Assembly (NCBI GenBank): GCA_947179485.1
Contig: OX359248.1
Span: 4,791,501 to 4,855,500, forward strand
Length of the DNA: 64,000 bases
Origin: Allacma fusca
Taxonomy: Eukaryota > Arthropoda > Collembola > Symphypleona > Sminthuridae
Reading direction: 5' to 3'
Shown here: piece after piece, positions 52,073 through 63,796 of the stretch
Numbering within the stretch: position 1 is the stretch's first letter
How the letters are laid out: each line of letters opens with the position of its first letter
Notes under the pieces: model-generated
Database searches by the model: none
Seen by the model: the letters and a program-made list of their open reading frames with translations, nothing else
What the model was told of the DNA's origin: nothing
Program-made: the position numbers and the translations under genes

Positions 52073-55000
52073 GTAAGTACCCATAATTGTCCATTATTGC
52101 TCAAGGTTTGGAAATGAGGTAAATGTGAGAGCAGGGATAAGTTGAACGGTAATGACGGAACAGTGCATCCCTTGTAAAGGATTACGTTCAGGAAGGAATA
52201 CACCCTTATAAATTATACGTAATATTTACCATCAACTTGTACAATGCTCACAATGTCACAATATGCGCTCGACCGGATGAATAAGACTCTAAACGGCATT
52301 TTGGGTGTCCACTCTGTCCAACTTGCAATTTGAAAGGATCATGTATGATATAGGAGAGAGGGACAATACCCAGAGCGGCGTATACCTCCCGAGCACGTTT
52401 GTCTTTGAAAAAATAAAGGCCAGTTACAGGAGACTGCAGTCAAAGGTAATCGATAATAAATTAACGCACGCCTCCATTAATGATATTATTCCCATTACCG
52501 AATCTTTGTTGTCAAGTGCCGGGCGTAAACATCCACAAGATGTTGTCCCCCCTTGCGTCAAACGTCAAATCATTAGTCATTGATGCCCTGAGTTATGACT
52601 CTCATGTTTGGGGAAGTAATAAGCGCAACTTTACGACGTGCTAACAATAATACTGTTATTTTAGTAAATGCCTTCAGCCCCTCTTCCCCATCCAAAAGAC
52701 TTTTCTCGTGAATGACTGACTGACTGGCTGAATGAATGAATGCAAATGGGGACGACAATTGAATCACGTAACTCACATTCCCCTCCATAGAATATTTTTC
52801 AGAGAGAATTCATAATAATTGTCGATTTATGTTTGAAGGATGCATTCCACATCCCATCCAGAGGAGAGTGAGCCGGCCTTTATTGTAAAAACCCATTTAG
52901 ACAGGCATTGTTGCTACACCTGAAGCTATACACAGATGAACATCACTTGAGAATTGGGAGGCATGCAGAAACGCTGAGGAATCTCCTGTCGGTGAGGCTA
53001 AACGTGCTATTGATTAATAGGAATAATTAGTTACGATAGAAATCACCATAAAAGACCATCTGTGTACATACACATATTCACAAACAAGTGTTGAAGTCCA
53101 TGCACTTACTCCTACTTTTTCCCTCTGATATGTGTTTTTCTGTCTTACTCATCTTCCACCTACTTACTCTCCTATAACATGCTTCCCTGGCTCAGGGATA
53201 GGGAAGTACATCCATCTAATTATTATACTTGATATTCTTTAAAATTCTTAAGTGCTCAGGGGAGGGAAAAAGCGGGTCGGAATCATGATTCTTTAATATT
53301 CACCAAAACTAATTCTTGAACAGAAGGAAATAGTAGGTTAAACGTTTCATTATCACCCTGGAATTGGGGAAAAAGCATTTATGCATATAATCCTATTGAA
53401 TATTTTCCATCAGCCTATTTATTGATAGCTCTTAATTTTTTTTCAAAAGGAAACTATGTCATATCTTAAAGCGCTAATAATTATTACCGTGGTGCAAAAA
53501 AAAAAAAGGATTTTTCTATGGAGGCGTAAGTATACACGCTTCCTTCAATGCATTTTTCCTTCCTTTGATTTTGAACATTTAAGGAAGCGTCCAATCTTCT
53601 TAAAATAATGGAAGTTCCCTCTTGTAAAACTTGTCAGAATCTATTTGTTCAATTTTTTGGAACAGATTATTCTGCTTACAAACATCACGTTTAAATAATA
53701 ATTGTTCAAATGCAACTACATCCATTCAATGTCTATTTACATTTACAATTTGAGTCCCTCATCTGATCATGTATCTGTAATCTATTATTGCCTGTACAAA
53801 AGCATGGACTCTGCTTGTGTGCAAATAGACAATGGACAGTACACTTAATGATACTTTTATGATACTATTATTCAGAAGGCCCCCTTCATAATGGAAAGGT
53901 CTCTGGAGATACCTCAGAATTTAATGGATGCTTATATAATATGGCGTCAAACAAGTTTAATGTTGTTATTTGGTAAGGAATTTTGTTTGATCGTCAAGTG
54001 TGTATCAGTCTTTTATCCCACATTAGAGATACAGCTCCATAGATCTCTCTCACATTGAATCTCTCAATCCCGTCCAATCTTATTTTAAAATCCTGTCATC
54101 GTTCCCTCAAAGTCTCACTCATTAATTCGAATCTCAAACTATTTATAGCTTATACTCATGCATGGTATAAGCCGCCCTTTATACAATCTACCCTAAAAAA
54201 TACTTGGACAACTTTCACCTTACCCCAAAGTATATTCTTTACATGCATATGAGCATGTTATTACAAAAGTCGGATGTTGGGGCTTTCCCATCTTGCCCCA
54301 ATAAAGGTTTAATTCAGCTGCTAAATTCCCGAATCCAGTCACAACTGGCCTCCTTATTTTATTTAACCGTTCAAATGTCATCTCAGAGTGTGGGGTAAGA
54401 TGAGCACAGATACACACACAGATTAGATTAATTGGATCCAGTCAATTCTGTACCAACGTTGTGTAAATATTACCAGCTAGAAACCCCCCATGTGCTTCTT
54501 GAATTGAGGCTTACAAATTTAAAAATTTCTCTTGCATTACCCCAAAATGGCATATTAAGAATTTTATTATCGAATCTTCCCAATATTCCCAAGTATCAAT
54601 TCCCCTAACTGACATATAGATACATATACAGCTAATGACTGATTTCATGAGCCGGCTCATTATAAACATTTTTATATCTAGATGTTTGTCCTAGTTATCG
54701 TCTATTTGAATTAGTCTTTTGAAAATTATTATTGTCTGTCAGCTTATCAGTATTTAAGTGAAAGTTCCAGTGGTTCTAGTATTGTGTTCATTTGATATTA
54801 TTATTACTATCTCATTTTTATAGTTAGACTTTTGTGGAAGTTAGCTGAATCAAAAAGTTCCTTATCAGTCCGGCTGCTGTCTGGAGTGAGTGCTGAGGTG
54901 TGAGGTGTTCCAGTGAAATACGAGTCCAAGGATGGTACACACTGCAAGGTATTGTTTTGGGCAGACCCTGCTAGGCTGCTAGGTTTGTAGGATAGACGGT

Positions 55001-55150
55001 AGTAATACTGTAGTAGGGAAGTGGTAGTAGATGGAATGGTAGTATATGACAGGTTGGCTCAGCCACCTACCGGCCACAGCTGCCATCTAAGTCCCTTCCC
55101 TGCAACTGCTTGACACATAAAGCCTGTAATAGTACAGTGCAGCTGCACGA
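52073..55150. other. Non-coding stretch upstream of eIF4E
   Basis: AT-rich sequence with scattered short frames. The most exon-like is 53876-53972 on the plus strand, with an acceptor TATTATTCAG, an open phase-0 reading and a GTAAGG donor, but it has no recognisable product. From about 55,030 the sequence becomes richer in GC towards the eIF4E start. Confidence 0.4.
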
Positions 55151-55153
55151 TCG

Positions 55154-55159
55154 TCAGTG
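55154..55159 (+). promoter_or_regulatory. Candidate initiator of eIF4E
   Basis: TCAGTG matches the arthropod initiator TCAGTY closely and would give a leader of about 44 nt before the ATG at 55200. A weak CATAAAG lies at 55115-55121, somewhat far for a TATA box. No transcript end is visible, so this is a motif call only. Confidence 0.3.
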
Positions 55160-55199
55160 TATCGTCAGAGTTCTGAGGTATAAGTTAACTCACTTCAAA

Positions 55200-56677
55200 A
55201 TGGTAAGTATTTTGAAAAAAATTAGCCTAATTTAAATTGAAAGGGATAAAAAAATGGTAGTGTGAGAGACTGAGGTAGTTGAGGGAAGGGAGATATAGGA
55301 ATTAGCAGGGCTTTATTCAATGGAAATCGGGCCTTTTGACTGAACATGCGGCTTGTTCTGGCATTGGTGTTCCATGTTGCCTCTGCTTTCTACAAATGTA
55401 CATATATATTTGTGATACATTTGAAAAAGAGATAGTTATGGGGTCTTTGCTCAGACTGTGGAAAGTTTAGGAATTGTAGAAATCGGCGTAAGGAGTAGTG
55501 TTTGTACATGCTGTGTCTGGGGTTAATGAGAGGTCATGTATGTATTTTGATATGTGTGTTATATTTTTGAATTTTGTTTTGTTGGATTGTAGATCGAAAA
55601 TCAAGTGGAAATTGAGGCTCCTAAAGATGCGAAAGAAATCGCGACGGAAGTTACGGAAGAACAAAAGCATCATTTGCATAAAATGTGGAAGTTTTGGTAT
55701 TTTGAAAATAATAAGGAGAGAAATTGGGAAGATAATCTAAGGGTTGTGAGTCCTTTTGATACAGTGGAAGACTTTTGGTCTATTTATAATCACATCAAGA
55801 GTGCCAGTGAAATTCGCAATGGCTGTTCATATTTCGTATTCAAAGACGGACTCAAACCAATGTGGGAAGATGAAGGCAATAGACGGGGTGGAAGGTGGCT
55901 AATAAATTTTGACAGAAAGCAGCGTCAACAGCTGGATGAAAAATGGCTGGAAGTGGTGAGAGTTTGTTTGAGAGTTGATTTAATTATGAAAGTAGTATAA
56001 TGTATCATTAGGACTAGTCATGGTTTGGAAATGTTTTGCAGATGTGAGGGAATTAGTTTAAAATATGTCGGAAATTTTTTTGTTGCTGGGATGTAAATAT
56101 TTGGATTGGATTCTTTGCAGCTATTATGTCTCATTGGGGAAGCTTTCGATGAGGATGGGGACGATATATGCGGAGCCGTAGTCGATATTCGAGGCAAGGT
56201 GGATAAAATTAGTGTATGGACTGCCGACTGCAGGAACAAGGAGCGTATTTTGAATATTGGGTGAGTTTTTCTTTTGTTTGCTCCACTTTTTTGTTCGTAT
56301 AGGTTAGGTTTCAAAATCAAAGGTAGTTGTTTGTTCCGACTCAATAGGTTTGTCGAATTCTAGGTTGTTGATGTAGGGGGGTTTCCTCTCATTTGTTTTG
56401 TCTCTCGTTCTGTCTCTTTCCCTCACTGCAGCTCTCAAATTCATTAATTAATTTACATTTCTGTTTTGAGGAGCGTACAATAAATTGAGACGTTTGAGGG
56501 TAAATGAGGAGATAGCGTTAGCCTGCATAGTATGTAAATGTTTTGAAATTTGTTGGTTACAGTCGGAAGATTAAAGAACGTCTAAATCTGGAGTATCAAG
56601 CATCTATGACTTACGAAAGTCACTCCGACACACAAACCAAAACTTCCTCGTCTGCTAAACACATATTTGTTTTGTAA
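55200..56677 (+). CDS. eIF4E: Eukaryotic translation initiation factor 4E (mRNA cap-binding protein)
   Basis: Four exons, 55200-55202, 55593-55955, 56121-56260 and 56563-56677, encode 206 residues; the human protein has 217. Exon 1 codes only the start Met. The protein binds the mRNA 5' cap and recruits eIF4G in the cytosol. All key residues are present: cap-stacking Trp46 and Trp92 with Glu93 (in PMWEDE), Trp155 (ISVWTAD), phosphate-binding Arg146, Lys148 and Lys151, and Trp63 in TVEDFWSIYNH for eIF4G/4E-BP contact. Ser198 near the C terminus lines up with the Mnk-phosphorylated serine 209 of mammals. Introns are 390, 165 and 302 bp with GTAAGT/GTGAGA/GTGAGT donors. The gene lies upstream of, and in the same direction as, the sialyltransferase. 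The identification is secure; class I eIF4E is indicated by the conserved tryptophans. Confidence 0.97.
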
Positions 56678-56723
56678 CTACGGCGTGATGTATATCAAAA
56701 ATTAAATGATTTAAGTCCTCTGT

Positions 56724-56749
56724 AAGAAAGAAAGAAAGAAAGAAAGAAG
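56724..56749. repeat. (AAGA)n microsatellite in eIF4E 3' UTR
   Basis: Six AAGA units followed by a poly-A run, starting 46 bp after the eIF4E stop. A possible ATTAAA poly(A) signal follows at 56945-56950, so this repeat is probably transcribed. Confidence 0.85.
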
Positions 56750-56944
56750 CAAAAAAAAAAGAAAAACCTAAACTACACAAGAATCACATTTTGATAATTA
56801 ATAATGTCAAGTTTAGCAAGGTCTTGATGTTTGTGTGTAATAGGTTACGATTTTCCTTTTGATGAATGGTGATTTAGAGTGTTTCAGGTTCATTGTATTC
56901 ATGTTTGTAATAATGGTTATGAATGAGAACAAATAATTATCTAA

Positions 56945-56950
56945 ATTAAA
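56945..56950 (+). terminator. Possible ATTAAA poly(A) signal of eIF4E
   Basis: ATTAAA is the second commonest metazoan cleavage signal. It is the first plausible one I see after the stop, giving a 3' UTR of about 270-300 nt. Confidence 0.3.
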
Positions 56951-56959
56951 TATTGTGCA

Positions 56960-58209
56960 TACGTTAACTCTAATAATTTATCTTCCGTCATCATTTCCTT
57001 ATTTCTACTCACCCTCATCAAACTTTTGTCGATACGGCTAGGACACTTCATTCATTTTTTTGCAATCAAATTCCTTGTAATATTCAACTGTACACCACAC
57101 TCCTACTTGTGACACTACATCAGCATGTAGTTATCACACAATATTTGCATGCACATCCATTCAAGCCTACTTGCATTTCTATACCAATTGCACATCCATA
57201 AAACCCTGTCTACTCCATACACATATAGTTACACATGAAATGTACATGTTAACATGTACATACCATGCTACCAAATGGGGTAGCCTCTGCTGCATTTCTT
57301 GTGAGTAATTTTAAAGTTCACGTAAAAAACATTGCTGCATTCCTTTCCTTATCTCTCATTCCTACTCGTATCAATTGTAGTGGTTGTGCGTACAACTCCC
57401 GCAGTGCTTATTATAACATTCAAGATCCTACTCCTCAGAATTTCCCGGGAGGAAGGACGCAAAATCAGATGCGAATGAAAACCCGAGTTTACAACTCCCT
57501 ATGCGTACAGAAAGAGCGGAGTTATGGAAGTAGGGAAATGAGAGTACATGGGTAAGTTGCTACCACAATGTATGTACACCCAGGCTATGTTCACAGCATC
57601 ACTTGCTCCTCATGGAGAAAACCAGGGAAAGTTCCTGGTAATGCCCAGCTCTTGCTCCCTCAGCAGTGTAAGAACGAAAGGAGTGAGCACATGCAATAGT
57701 GTCAGTGTGCAAAAAGCTCATGTCTGCATTACGCATCCACGGTGATAATAATATCGGAGAGAGTACTCCCTTGTACTGGAATCCCTCCTACACATACTTT
57801 AAACATCTACTGATATGTGTCTCTTAAGAGTTTCCAGTACATTCATCTTGCTTATCATTAGATTAGCTTTTCTCTTCCACAACGGGTTCATACCAAGACT
57901 GTGATACACACTCTTTTTCCCTCACACTACACTCTTCTCACTCTAAGGCTTCACACGTACAAAGTCACCTGCAATCAAAAATCAAGCGCCTTTCTTTTTA
58001 CTTTCCTTTTTAACACACTTGCACAGATTCATCTCCTCTTTCCCTTTCCTTATTTTTTTTGATACAATGAATCAAGGAAGCACCTGCTGGACACCCTGGT
58101 TAAGGGTAGTGTGGTGAAAGTTAATAGACGGTGAAAGCAGGGCTCCGATTTCACTACTATGGAGGAGCTGGAAAGTGATAGAAATCTTCTCTGGATTTGA
58201 TTGAGTACG
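56960..58209. other. Intergenic region between eIF4E and the sialyltransferase
   Basis: About 1.2 kb. A 96-codon plus-strand frame (57265-57555) and a 65-codon one (57548-57745) have no recognisable domain, and I treat them as chance. The region just before the sialyltransferase ATG should hold its promoter, but no clear TATA or initiator stands out. Confidence 0.5.
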
Positions 58210-60116
58210 ATGGGATATCCTGTTATCATGAAAATTTTGCCAGTGTTCCTTCTCGTTCTGTTTTTCTCCGGCTTCCTCATCTTCTCCTACATGGCTTGGA
58301 TCACATTCCGAGGGAGAGATGATATCTTAATTAATTTAGGCGGTCTTAGCATAGCCGGGCTGAATAATAAACAAAACGGACCGAACCAAGTTTTTATGGG
58401 GGATGGTGACCAGCTCTACGCCAGCAATCGGAATAATCCACTTTTAGCTAAACCTAAAAGTAGCTCCGCTATGAAGGATGAGGTGGGTCTCCAAGGTTTG
58501 AGCACCGTCGATGAAGACAAACTTTTAGGGGTAGATGCTCACCGGGCCATTCAGAATCTGAAGATGAGAGTTATCTCAAAATTAAGAAGACATTTGCTAA
58601 ATGGATCGAAAGTGAAAGGTAATGTTCCTGTATTATTTGTACTGCCGTACTAACTAGTGTAGAGAAAATTGTCAGATGGTTTTTTCAGATGCTTTCTTAT
58701 TTTATTGATTTTTATCAGGGCACATTAATCAGTACGGAGTGAACTTCACGCAGCTCAAGCCTCGCTCGAAAGTAGATCGGGAGGAGATTATTTGTCGGAT
58801 AAAGAAACTGTCATTGAATATCGTCAACGAAAACACAAGTCCCTTACTCAAAGGGAAAGTCTTTCCAAACCAACCGTTGTTTTCAGAAAGTTCGGACTAT
58901 GATGAACATAACCCAGAATTTAGTGAGACGGTGGAGCAGGCATTATATCGATCTTGTGCGGTCATTCCAAACTCTGCAGCTCTGGATGGTGCGAAACATG
59001 GTCTGGATATTGGTATGCAATATATGTTCTGGATTTTAACTGATTTTGTTTTGGGAAGGGAAGCTACGATATGAAGTGATGGGTATCTAAAGTGAAGCTC
59101 AGTGCTGAGTTTAATTACCACTGAATCTCCTGAGGCCTCATGTCAGTAATTTAAATTCTAGACGCCCACGACTTCATACTGCGGTTCAATAATGCTCCAA
59201 CGTCGGGATACGAAGAGGATGTGGGTAGCTTGACATCGATGAGGATAGTGAACTCGCAAGTGGTAACAAAGCCCCACTTCAAGTTCCCATACTCGTACCT
59301 ATTCCCGGACGATGCGAGTAACAACGGAAGTAATGCATTGCAGAATGTTCAGTCAGATATTTTGTGGGCTCAGTCCAAGAAGTATATGATCTGGGATCCT
59401 TGCAACTACTCCTCTACTTTTGATCAGGTACTTTTAACCAGATTCCGGGACTGAAACATGTTATCCTATGCGGGTAATTTGTATTCTTAGGGGTACTATA
59501 AGTAAAAGATGCATAGGATACCATGTAGATCGATTTCACATAATCCGGGCAAATGAAATGTTTGCATTATAAATTATGCAGTGGTACTCCAAGCCTGACT
59601 TCCCATTTTTCGAGAAGTATTTTAACCTGACGGGTAGGAAAAAATCGGACAGGAATCGATTTTACATTCTTGACTGTCGTGTCATATGGAAATTGTGGGA
59701 ACTTCTACAGGAGTTTACATTCGCGAGGATTTATGGAAACCCGCCAACCTCTGGATTCATAGGTATCCTGTAAACTTTTGCACATAAAAGTACTGCGGAA
59801 TTTTATTTTATAATTATAAGGATAGGACAAATTTTCAAGTTTGAACATTCATTATACTACTCTTTTAGGAATAATCCTGGCGCTACAAAAATGTGAACGT
59901 GTGAACATCTACGAGTACATTCCTTCGGTACGTGAGTCGGAGCGTTGCCATTACTACGGGCCCAAGAATGACACAAATCCGGCCTGCACTTATGGAAGTT
60001 GGCATCCTGTCTCAGCGGAGAAATTATTTTTCTTGTCTATTTCAGACGGAACAGATAAGCAAATCTTTATTGACGGTATTCTCACCATCCCAGGTCCATC
60101 TCAGTTCAACTGCTAA
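58210..60116 (+). CDS. ST6Gal: Beta-galactoside alpha-2,6-sialyltransferase (ST6Gal type, GT29)
   Basis: Five exons, 58210-58618, 58719-59012, 59162-59427, 59582-59762 and 59869-60116, give 465 residues. GT29 enzymes transfer sialic acid from CMP-sialic acid to glycans in the Golgi. Topology is type II: a short N-terminal tail, a membrane anchor at about residues 9-30, a variable stem to about 200, then the catalytic domain. Sialyl motif L runs from Cys216 (CAVIPNSAALDG, DAHDFILRFNNAP, EEDVGS). Motif S is at 377-403 (PPTSGFIGIILALQKC, IYEYIPS). Motif III is CHYYG (410) and motif VS is His429 to Glu434 (HPVSAEK). The pattern MRIVNSQVV and the PPTSG start of motif S fit ST6Gal rather than ST3 or ST8 families. 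The ATG at 58210 directly precedes the anchor. Introns are short (100-154 bp). It converges with the GH16-like gene downstream. Confidence 0.95.
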
Positions 60117-60191
60117 AGCAGCACTTTATTTCTGTCAGTAAATACTTTTACTGGCATCTTACCTCCATTTTACGGTCATTCCAATCTCAAA

Positions 60192-60197
60192 AATAAA
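60192..60197 (+). terminator. Poly(A) signal of the sialyltransferase
   Basis: AATAAA 76 bp after the stop codon, giving a 3' UTR of about 100 nt. Confidence 0.6.
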
Positions 60198-62740
60198 AAC
60201 TTCCAGTTATTCTTCCATTATGTATTAAAATCGAAATTAAGATTGTACCTACATATAATTACAAAAACATAACAATGTGAAGCATATACGCAACGAATTT
60301 TTTCTGTCTGAAAATTGTGGTAAATAAAATACTAACAGCAAACATGGTCGGCCGGTAAGAAACAAAAGGGGATACACGTAAGCTAAAGTTCATAAGCTAA
60401 AGTTATGTATCCGCAAAAATTATAGTTGACAAAAAAAACAATATCCACAGATTTTTCAAGTAGTAACATTGAATGTAACTATGTATATGATTTTGAAGTA
60501 GTGCGTAATGAAATATTTTATAGTCCTTCTTTAAAACTCTGCGGATGTACAAATTTTGCTTTTACTGCTGCTTGCAGATGTGTACTTTTGATTCTTTCCC
60601 GACGATACATTGATACATATGTGTGTAATTCTTCATTGTTCATTGTTGCCAAAGTCAATTCTTGTAATTTTCATCTTTCTATACCCAGACCAGATTCTCT
60701 TACCTGAATGCACTTGCTTACCCAACCTTTTCACTTATACCCTTGAACACAGCTTTATCCACATATTTACTGTAATAGCTTCCTAAGTCCTCGTTGTGTG
60801 CCAACACTCTTCCTTGTGAACAATAACTGTATCTACTATTTCGAATTCCAGCAAATTTCAACCACATCAATGCTTTTTGATGTAAAGACGTCGTAAAACT
60901 CACGTTTTTGGAAATTCCAAGACCAACTTCGCTCAAGACAAAAAATATTTAACTGTACCTTATTCTGTTTACCCTTAAACCTTTTATCAGAAAAGACCTT
61001 GTCGTCATATAGTTGTAACGTGTGTAGAAATTACCGTGTGTATATAAAAATGTAATTACGTGTAATGTCTGCTCTTTAATGGAGAGCTTTCAATAATAAT
61101 TATTGTGAACAAATTTTTACCTATACCTGAAAATTTTCTACTTGTGATGCCGTGTCAATTAGCAAAATAGTTTGTCACATCTTATAACTGTGCTAGAGAT
61201 GAGTAACGAGAGTGAACATTGAACACCAAGGTGTACAACTTAAATTGTTACATTGCAGGAACCAGTATGAATTCATAAGAAATAAGGAACGTTAAGGGAG
61301 TTCCGAATCGTAAACGTGTACTTTCTGCTGTATGCTGGAAGGGGATAATACAAAATTACTAAAGTGTTCCTCCATTGATGCATCTTTTCTGTCGATAAGA
61401 TTCTCTTTCAATAAAAACCTATACATTGGGAGTATTGTTAAGCTTTTCACCTTTCCCGAATTTTTCAGTGAGTCTCCTTTTCCTGTTCTGTAGGTATTCT
61501 ATGAGCTCGCCTGGAAAAATTCAGTGAAGTTTTGAAACTTGGCAAGAAATTTTCCCATGAAATACAAATTTTTAAACTTCAAATTATAATAACAAGACTG
61601 TTTACCAATATTAGTTATTGTTCAAACAAATTATGAATGTCATTTTCTCTTACACATAATATGTAATTATGTATACTAGGATGGGTTAAACTTTTTAAGT
61701 AAATCATGTCTGCAAAAATCAAAAGACATTATTAATATACAAATGGGTTTCTCATAAAATCGATCTATAGATGATTTAGTGTGATTCGTTGAAGTTCCGA
61801 ATGGGTTTTTGGGAATTATGCAAATAGCAATTATTATTATTGTCGAGTATTTGTCGCAAGAATTTTATTGGAAGTAAATTATAACTTATACAATCATGGA
61901 AGATATGGATAAGCTCGTTATATAGACTCAAACGGTCCGAACCGACGTTGGTCTTTTTAATGTAATATGTATGTGTATGTTCCTGTTTGTTGTTGAAGCT
62001 TTTACAAAAATCAAATAAAGAAATGCAATCGGTTTCCCAAAGCTCATTCATTATTCGTCACTTTAATTTTTAATGTGATATATTCAACCACGTCAGATTG
62101 TGTAGAGCGGAGCTATAAACGCCTGTTCTATCTGGTACTTATGTCTTTACGAAAGCAACATGGTTTTTTATCAGATTAATGGATTGTCTTCTATTGCTGC
62201 TATAAGAGGTTACAACCTTCTCTGAAATGCATGCTCAACAGTACAAATGCTTTTGAGGACTATGGAGGCACGACATGCAATAGTAGAAAGAAGAAGAGTT
62301 CCAAAATCACGGTTCATTTTTTATTTCAATTTTAAATTGAATTAATTTATTCAAATAAATATCAACAAATCGAGAATAGTTTCAATTTGAATATTTACGG
62401 CACAGTTGCATTTTTATTTTAAATTTAATTATATAATTACGGAAGTTATGCCTCAGCGCGTTAATTATGCTAAAACAGAAAAAAACAACTGTTTGTCTTA
62501 ATTAATGTGAATACATAGAAATATGTTATCAATCACTTTCCTTTGGAGTTTCGAAGCTTTCCCAAAATCGAGAAAAAGCTTAAGTGGCTTCCCAACGCTT
62601 CCCAACGTCGCTCATTATTAAATCAAGCTACATATAGATTTGTATACAGCCTTAGTATGTATACTTATGTACAATGTATGTAAATTTAAAAGGACGTAGC
62701 TTGCAAGTCTTAAATTATTGGATTTTTGAGATATTCAATC
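60198..62740. other. Intergenic region between the two convergent genes
   Basis: Very AT-rich 2.5 kb with only short frames (60426-60707 plus, 61776-62051 minus) that show no domain. It must contain the 3' end of the GH16-like transcript. A TTTATT (minus-strand AATAAA) at 62320-62325 is a candidate, though about 415 bp from the stop. Confidence 0.5.
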
Positions 62741-63796
62741 CTACCGGGATTTGGGTTGCTGGTAAACTCTGACCCAGTCAATGCTCAAGCCCTGAACTGG
62801 ACCTGTATGATTGACATTTTGGAAACCTGGATAAACGTCCAAATCCACGACAAACGTCATCGGGGTCTGGAATATGGCAGAAGAATTAAAACAAGAGCTA
62901 TGCTCCGACCCACTGATCTTCCACTCTTTCCTGTCCAATGCCATTTCGTAGTATTGCTCCCCATCGAAGAACCACTGGAGCTTGTCCTTGGTCCAGAGGA
63001 CGCCATAGTCATGGTAATCCTCATTTAAGTCAAAGTTACTCGTACTAAATCCTACGTTCTTGACAATCTTCGTGGAATAATTTGCTAAGTGCTTGTCCTT
63101 CAGATTCAAATGAGCTCCAAAAATCAAGTTGTTAAGACTAGTTTTGTTTGACAAAGCCTCCGCAGGTCTCCTCACAATTGTTATCTGATTATGAAAGCAG
63201 GCATTGGTCTGGACAAGGCGGATCGTCGATGCTAAATATCTATTTGGGGAGAACCTGGCACGAACCGCAAATGCTCCGTGGATAAAGCCTCGGGTTTTCT
63301 GATGGATTTGGACAGAACGAAGTACATGACCTGGCGGGGGCTGGGAATTTTCGCTCACGGAAAGTTGCAAAGTTCCACCGTACACTTGTATGTTGTCATT
63401 TAGTGCATTGGAGTAGTACGTAATTTTCTTTTTCTCGTTTGGAAGCACAGCTGTAAAATGAGTTGTATCATGTCAATATATGTCCGTGGCATGATGTACA
63501 TACACGAGTCAAAATAAAGCTGTGCACAAGAGATACAAATGGAAGAGATAATGCTAACAACACAATGCGTGCAAATTTTAGTTTTGTGCAATTTCCAAAA
63601 CATTATATCAGTACTTACAGTAGTCAGCAGCGTAATCCCAATTGTCAAAGTTTAAGTATCCTCCGTTGAAATTATCCTCAAAAGCGAGTTGACCCTGCCA
63701 CCATGGCGGTTTTGAGCGAATGAAAAGTTCGTAGATGAAGATGCCAGTGAAAATTATTAGAAATAAAAGACCGCAAACCGCTCTGATGTACACCAT
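62741..63796 (-). CDS. Membrane-anchored GH16-like (beta-1,3-glucan-recognition type) protein lacking catalytic acids
   Basis: Two minus-strand exons, 63796-63619 and 63450-62741, separated by a 168-bp intron (GTAAGT donor, TTTTACAG acceptor), encode 295 residues. Residues 9-26 are a hydrophobic anchor, so the protein is probably type II with the rest outside or in the Golgi lumen. Residues 36-293 follow the GH16 jelly-roll order: FEDNFNGGYLNFDNW, the strand GFIHGAFAVRARF (114-126), WTKDKLQWFFDGEQYY, and the C-terminal IDWVRVYQ. In active GH16 enzymes a strand reads E-x-D-x-x-E. Here the aligned strand is QITIVR (148-153), so nucleophile and acid/base are absent and the WPA-type loop before it is missing. 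That fits the non-catalytic GNBP/beta-glucan-binding branch, or a divergent carbohydrate-binding relative. Target glycan is unknown. Confidence 0.85.

Noticed and set aside
57265..57745. Two plus-strand frames (96 and 65 codons) between eIF4E and the sialyltransferase
   Set aside because: No domain, no start context of note, no poly(A) signal; typical of chance frames in this window.
62726..63028. 100-codon plus frame overlapping the GH16-like gene
   Set aside because: Antisense shadow of the well-supported minus-strand exon.
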